Shown here: positions 60,592-64,000 of the stretch, piece by piece | How positions within the stretch are numbered: position 1 is the stretch's first letter | How the letters are laid out: each line of letters begins with the position of its first letter | Assembly: GCA_001436895.1 (NCBI GenBank) | Contig: JQAY01000002.1 | Coordinates: 88,167-152,166, forward strand | Source of the DNA: Weissella confusa | GTDB lineage: Bacteria; Bacillota; Bacilli; Lactobacillales; Lactobacillaceae | Length of the DNA: 64,000 nucleotides | Direction of reading: 5' to 3' | Notes under the pieces: model-generated | Database searches by the model: none | What the model saw: the letters and a program-made list of their open reading frames with translations, nothing else | What the model was told of the DNA's origin: nothing | Translations under genes and position numbers: made by a program

Positions 60592-61194
60592 TTACTTTTC
60601 AAACAATTCTAAACCTTCACGACCAACGTAAATCGCAAATAGAATTGCTGCCACTGCATCAGCCCACCATAGGCTAAACAATGCCGTTAATACCATACCA
60701 CCCAACACAAGGCCAGCCAGCACCGCACAAGTGACGTTACACATCGCATCATCACGCAATGCTTCAGATTGGATGCGATCACCAATGCGACGCTTCATCG
60801 TCGTCATGATCGGCATCAAGATAACTGACATAATCGCAATAACCAAACCAACGCCACTTTCCGCTGGCATTTCATGGTTAATCAAATTCATAATTGAGGT
60901 AATCAAGACATAGCCCGATAGCAATAGTAGAATTCCCTTCACCAAACGGCTAGCCGTGCGTTCAACCCGTGCCACTGTCTTGGCATCTGCCCCGTTATAT
61001 TCCGCACGCAAGCGCCAAATTAAAATGCCACCAGCGACTGTTTCCAGAAATGCATCAAGACCAAATGCAATCAACAAAATTGACCCAGCGTGAATCCCCG
61101 CAGACACACCAAGCACAAATTCAATCGCCATCCATGCCATTGAAATCACTTCTAATTGAATGCCCCGCGCTAATAATTTCTGTCGTACTTCCAT
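60592..61194 (-). CDS. Cation efflux (CDF)-like membrane protein
   Basis: The 200-residue protein has five or six membrane segments and the CDF-type acidic motifs 'FGLDAFLETVAGGILIWRL' and 'SEALRDDAMCNVTCAVLAG'. It ends at 'YVGREGLELFEK' without the usual cytoplasmic C-terminal dimer domain, so it is the short form. It may move a divalent metal. ATG 61194 follows GGGGAG; monocistronic. Confidence 0.8.
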   Translation of the reverse strand: MEVRQKLLARGIQLEVISMAWMAIEFVLGVSAGIHAGSILLIAFGLDAFLETVAGGILIWRLRAEYNGADAKTVARVERTASRLVKGILLLLSGYVLITSIMNLINHEMPAESGVGLVIAIMSVILMPIMTTMKRRIGDRIQSEALRDDAMCNVTCAVLAGLVLGGMVLTALFSLWWADAVAAILFAIYVGREGLELFEK

Positions 61195-61276
61195 TTCATT
61201 TTCTCCCCGTTCAATACATGTCATTTATTTCATATGTTTATTATAACATGAGTTTGAGAAAAAGTGCACAATTTAA

Positions 61277-61312
61277 AAAAACGACCCTGGTTGTTAACCC
61301 AAGGTCGTTTTT
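61277..61312 (-). terminator. Terminator of the leader-controlled permease gene
   Basis: Stem with outer arm ACGACC/GGTCGT and inner pairs, T-rich tails on both sides; beyond it on the plus side starts the parS-like site at 61313. Confidence 0.75.
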
Positions 61313-61328
61313 TGTTTCACATGGAACA
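61313..61328. promoter_or_regulatory. parS-like palindrome with CATG core
   Basis: TGTTTCACATGGAACA; one central base away from the parS at 12232 and identical to the reverse complement of 50704-50719. It lies between the permease stop codon and its terminator. Confidence 0.5.
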
Positions 61329-61334
61329 AATCGA

Positions 61335-62732
61335 CTAATTCATTCGTGAATGTTTCATGCCGTACGTTAAGTACAAAATAATTCCCAATACAAACCACAC
61401 TAGCGCTGCCACTAATGTCTCAAGATGTAATTGTGTAATCAAGAAAAACGTGAACAACGCTGACAAAATTGGCAATACCGGATAGCCTGGCATCTTGTAA
61501 CCGTCTTGGCGCACATCCGCACGCTTACGCAATGGTAAGATTCCCAATGACACCACCATAAACGCCAACAATGTACCCATATTCACCAAATCAACCAACT
61601 TCTCTAGCGGTACGAATCCACCAAAGAACGCCACGACAATCGTTGCAATTCCCAACGCACGTTCTGGCTCACCTTGCTTGCTCAACTTGCCTAGTCCACC
61701 TGGGAGCAGACCGTCACGACCAACAGCATAAATCAATCGTGAAGAAGCATATAGCATCGTCACCATCATTGTGAACATCCCAATCAACGCACCAATTGTG
61801 ATGATTAAGGCGGCCCAATGTTGACCAACTTGTTGCATCGCAAATGCTGCCGGATCAGCGACATTCAACTTTGAGTAATGCACCATTCCCGTCAAAACTA
61901 GTGCAACCAACCCGTACAAAACAGCGGCCACAATCAACGTCCCGATAATCCCAATTGGCATATCACGCTTCGGATTTTTCACCTCGGCAGCCGTCGCTGA
62001 CAAAGCATCAAACCCTAGAAAGGCGAAGAACACCATCGACGTTCCAGCGAAGACACCTTGAATACCGAATGCACCATCCATGCGCTTGGGAATTAACGGG
62101 GTCAAATTATCAGCTTTGATAAAGAAAAATCCGACAATAATGAACAATATAATAATGCCGATTTTTAAGATCACCATGGCATTTTGAACGCGCTTAGACT
62201 CGGTCATTCCCCCTCGCAACAGCAGCCCAATTAACAAGACAATCACAACTGCCACAATATTCACGACCGTTCCTTCAGCCGGATTATAAGCACCTGACAA
62301 CGCGGTTGGCAACTTGAAGAATGGCGACATCAGATTAGCAAAGTAGGCTGACCATCCTGTCGAAACAGCTGCCACGCCCAAGGCATATTCCAAAATCAAT
62401 GCCCAGCCAAGAATCCATCCAATTACCTCACCAAAGATAACATTGCCGTATGAATAAGCTGATCCAGCTACCGGCATTGCCGAAGCCGTTTCAGAATAGG
62501 CCATTGCCACCAACCCAGACACAACAGCTGCGATAATAAAACTAAAAATCACACCTGGTCCGGCTGTCGTTGCAGCAACCGTACCCGGCAAAATAAAAAT
62601 ACCAGTTCCAATAACCGCCCCAATTCCTAATCCAATTAAATCTTTAGCAGTTAAAGACTTCGAAAAATGCGCATCACTCTTCAAATAAGTCTCTAACGAT
62701 TCTTTACGAAACATCCGCTTTAGTAACGACAT
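61335..62732 (-). CDS. APC-superfamily amino-acid permease, likely aromatic
   Basis: The 465-residue protein has about 12 membrane segments and the CAT-like start 'DLIGLGIGAVIGTGIFILPG' (about 31-50), similar to the protein at 37715. Specificity for Phe or Tyr is inferred only from its Phe-rich leader peptide. ATG 62732 follows AGAGGTG; the ORF to 62786 enters the attenuator. The leader region of about 320 nt holds the peptide and terminator described below. Confidence 0.87.
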   Translation of the reverse strand: MSLLKRMFRKESLETYLKSDAHFSKSLTAKDLIGLGIGAVIGTGIFILPGTVAATTAGPGVIFSFIIAAVVSGLVAMAYSETASAMPVAGSAYSYGNVIFGEVIGWILGWALILEYALGVAAVSTGWSAYFANLMSPFFKLPTALSGAYNPAEGTVVNIVAVVIVLLIGLLLRGGMTESKRVQNAMVILKIGIIILFIIVGFFFIKADNLTPLIPKRMDGAFGIQGVFAGTSMVFFAFLGFDALSATAAEVKNPKRDMPIGIIGTLIVAAVLYGLVALVLTGMVHYSKLNVADPAAFAMQQVGQHWAALIITIGALIGMFTMMVTMLYASSRLIYAVGRDGLLPGGLGKLSKQGEPERALGIATIVVAFFGGFVPLEKLVDLVNMGTLLAFMVVSLGILPLRKRADVRQDGYKMPGYPVLPILSALFTFFLITQLHLETLVAALVWFVLGIILYLTYGMKHSRMN

Positions 62733-62778
62733 ATAAACACACCTCTTCCCAAATGACAAAAGCCCCAGTAAATAAAAA

Positions 62779-62815
62779 GCACGCATCAGATACCAATTCA
62801 GTATCCGACACGTGC
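62779..62815 (-). terminator. Attenuator terminator of the Phe-leader permease gene
   Basis: 15-base stem with one G-T pair and one mismatch (62815-62801 with 62793-62779, minus strand), 7-base loop, then T5. Its left arm ends in TCGGATAC, which can instead pair with GTATCCGA (62874-62867). Confidence 0.82.
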
Positions 62816-62862
62816 TAAATGAGTTTCATACAAACTAATTGCTTAGTCGTCTGATGTCTCAC

Positions 62863-62893
62863 ACACTCGGATACTTTACCGTCATCCGAGTGT
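62863..62893 (-). promoter_or_regulatory. Relay hairpin in the Phe-leader attenuator
   Basis: 10-bp perfect stem (62893-62884 with 62872-62863, minus strand). Its first arm can pair instead with GTCATCCGA (62929-62921) at the leader stop codon, and its second arm with the terminator. Confidence 0.75.
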
Positions 62894-62928
62894 TCAACGC
62901 AAAATAACTTTACGATTGATTCGGATGA

Positions 62929-62985
62929 CTAACCGAAAAACGTAAAGTAGAAAAACGCTTGCGTTGATGACATAACTAATTGCAT
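62929..62985 (-). CDS. Phenylalanine-rich leader peptide of the permease at 61335
   Basis: An 18-residue ORF on the minus strand. AAAGGGA lies 9 bases before ATG 62985; an earlier in-frame ATG at 62994 is too close to it. Residues 11-17 read FFYFTFF, then Gly and TAG. The layout resembles enteric pheL. No function as a protein is expected. Confidence 0.78.
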   Translation of the reverse strand: MQLVMSSTQAFFYFTFFG

Positions 62986-63057
62986 GAATTTCATTCCCTT
63001 TGACTTTGATTAACGCCGATTCACTTTGAATCAACGGCCCCTTTAAATGACCCCCTA

Positions 63058-63086
63058 AGCATATGATATCCCTGACAATTCGTCAA
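63058..63086 (-). promoter_or_regulatory. Promoter of the Phe-leader permease operon
   Basis: On the minus strand, -35 TTGACG (63086-63081), 17-base spacer, -10 TATGCT (63063-63058), about 75 bases before the leader peptide. Confidence 0.68.
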
Positions 63087-63167
63087 CAACTTATCGACAC
63101 TGACTTTTTGTAACCATACCGAAACACATTGCAAGCTGGATACTCGTTTTTCTACAAAAAATAAGTT

Positions 63168-63173
63168 TATAAT
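63168..63173 (+). promoter_or_regulatory. -10 box upstream of the amidohydrolase gene
   Basis: TATAAT, 55 bases before the ATG at 63229; -35 not clear (T-rich). Confidence 0.45.
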
Positions 63174-63228
63174 AGAAATCAAGTAGTTTGGCGCTGAACC
63201 AAACTGAGTCTAAAAATGAGGTGGTTTC

Positions 63229-64000
63229 ATGTCGATTCGCACGTATCATAATGCGCAAGTCTACGATGTTGCGCAAGAAAAATTTATTCCTAATTCATGG
63301 TTCACCGTTGATTTGACCAGTGGTCGTATCACATCTACCGGTGTTGGCACAGCTCCTGCGGAAGGCCAAGAACTTGTCGATCTTGAAAACAAGTTTGTAA
63401 CACCTGGTATGATCAATACCCACGTTCACATCATCAACAAGGTTTTCCCATACGGTCCTAAGGCATCGCGTGAGCCATTTGAGATTGCGATGCAAGCCCA
63501 AGCTAACTTGAACGAGATGTTGGCTTCTGGTGTCACTTACACGCGTGTCCTTGCGACAGCCAATAGCTTTGACATCGGCATCCAAAAGATGACGTTGAAT
63601 GGTCAATGGCGCGGTACTGGTGTTGTGGCATCTGGTCGTGCCTTTTCAACCATTGGTGGTCACGCTTCAAAGATCGGTGAAGCATTGACTGGTCCGGAAG
63701 AATTCCGTGCTGGTGTGCGTCGTCGCATCGAACAAGGTGCCCATGCCATCAAGTACATGGCTTCTGGTGGTATCGCCTTCGATCAGTTCGAACAACCTGA
63801 TATGCCACAAATGACGGAAGCCGAAATGGCCGCTGGTGTTGATGTTGCCCACCGTCGTGGTATCAAGGTTGCCGCTCACGCTGAAGCATTGCAAACCGTT
63901 AAGGAAGCTTTGCGCGCTGGCGTCGATTCTGTTGAACACGCCTTTGTCATTGACGATGAAGCGTTGGACTTGTTCCTTTCAACTGGCACTTATTTGACAC
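63229..64000 (+). CDS. Amidohydrolase (imidazolonepropionase-like), 5' part only
   Basis: 257 codons are in the window and the gene runs off the end. The protein has the amidohydrolase metal motif 'INTHVHIINK' (near residue 62), a 'HAIKYMASGGIAF' region with the likely bridging Lys, and later His motifs 'AAHAEALQ' and 'SVEHAFVID'. It resembles the prolidase/imidazolonepropionase-related branch, so a hydrolase of cyclic amides or dipeptides; the substrate is not known. ATG 63229 follows GAGGTGG. Confidence 0.85.
   Translation, partial: MSIRTYHNAQVYDVAQEKFIPNSWFTVDLTSGRITSTGVGTAPAEGQELVDLENKFVTPGMINTHVHIINKVFPYGPKASREPFEIAMQAQANLNEMLASGVTYTRVLATANSFDIGIQKMTLNGQWRGTGVVASGRAFSTIGGHASKIGEALTGPEEFRAGVRRRIEQGAHAIKYMASGGIAFDQFEQPDMPQMTEAEMAAGVDVAHRRGIKVAAHAEALQTVKEALRAGVDSVEHAFVIDDEALDLFLSTGTYLT

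Overview
The window reads as an origin-proximal stretch of a lactic acid bacterium chromosome, most likely Weissella or a close relative. The reasons are: the parA-parB-DUF951-ychF-DUF1129 gene string next to rsmG, with a consensus parS site; an intermediate base composition with low-GC Gram-positive ribosome binding sites; WxL, LPXTG and YSIRK-like surface proteins; a MutY that lacks its iron-sulfur cysteines; and many amino-acid permeases. The species call is inference from gene content; no 16S or other marker is present. Most genes are on the minus strand. I saw no tRNA, rRNA, CRISPR array or insertion sequence.

Layout. 1-4.5 kb: a membrane-anchored coiled-coil protein, an MFS pump, and an ECF sigma factor with an RsiV-like anti-sigma factor. 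4.5-7.7 kb: a response regulator, sensor kinase and D,D-carboxypeptidase operon. 7.7-14.4 kb: chromosome-segregation and housekeeping block (DUF1129, ychF, DUF951, parB, parA, rsmG, parS, nucleoside hydrolase, mutY). 14.5-18.7 kb: rpiA, DUF805, yhgE and yxeA. 18.8-24.8 kb: a xylo-oligosaccharide locus (AraC regulator, alpha-xylosidase broken by an amber codon, GPH symporter, GH8 exo-oligoxylanase) with CcpA (cre) sites. 24.9-28.4 kb: a CiaRH-like two-component system and terC behind a long structured leader. 28.4-30.6 kb: a frameshifted LPQTA-anchored adhesin. 30.7-35.1 kb: part of a menaquinone pathway (menE, menB, a MenI-like thioesterase, menG). 36-41 kb: a YdbC-like PC4 protein, asparaginase and two amino-acid permeases. 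41-46.3 kb: a WxL surface-protein cluster. 46.5-54 kb: SteT-like permease, sugar porter, drug pump, PgpA-like protein, quinone oxidoreductase, aquaporin. 54-58.5 kb: nnrE with an FAD protein, and a damage-inducible polymerase pair (uvrX/yolD) under a 46-bp palindrome. 58.5-64 kb: fructokinase and sugar porter under a perfect cre site, a CDF-like protein, another permease, and the start of an amidohydrolase gene.

The most interesting signal is regulatory. Three of the four amino-acid permease genes (39.6 kb, 47.8 kb and 62.7 kb) are each preceded by a short, well-initiated leader peptide rich in particular residues (Thr; Ser/Thr; Phe/Tyr). Each leader is followed by an intrinsic terminator and by RNA segments that can pair in mutually exclusive ways. 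This is the architecture of ribosome-mediated attenuation as in trp, thr and phe leaders of enteric bacteria, here applied to transporters. I could work out the competing pairings by eye in all three.

Other notable items are a dispersed intergenic repeat in two copies whose differences preserve an RNA hairpin on one strand, parS-like palindromes with a CATG core, a long unassigned leader RNA before terC, and two decayed or switched-off genes (alpha-xylosidase, adhesin). Most gene starts were moved from the longest possible ORF to the codon with a good ribosome binding site; each such choice is noted.
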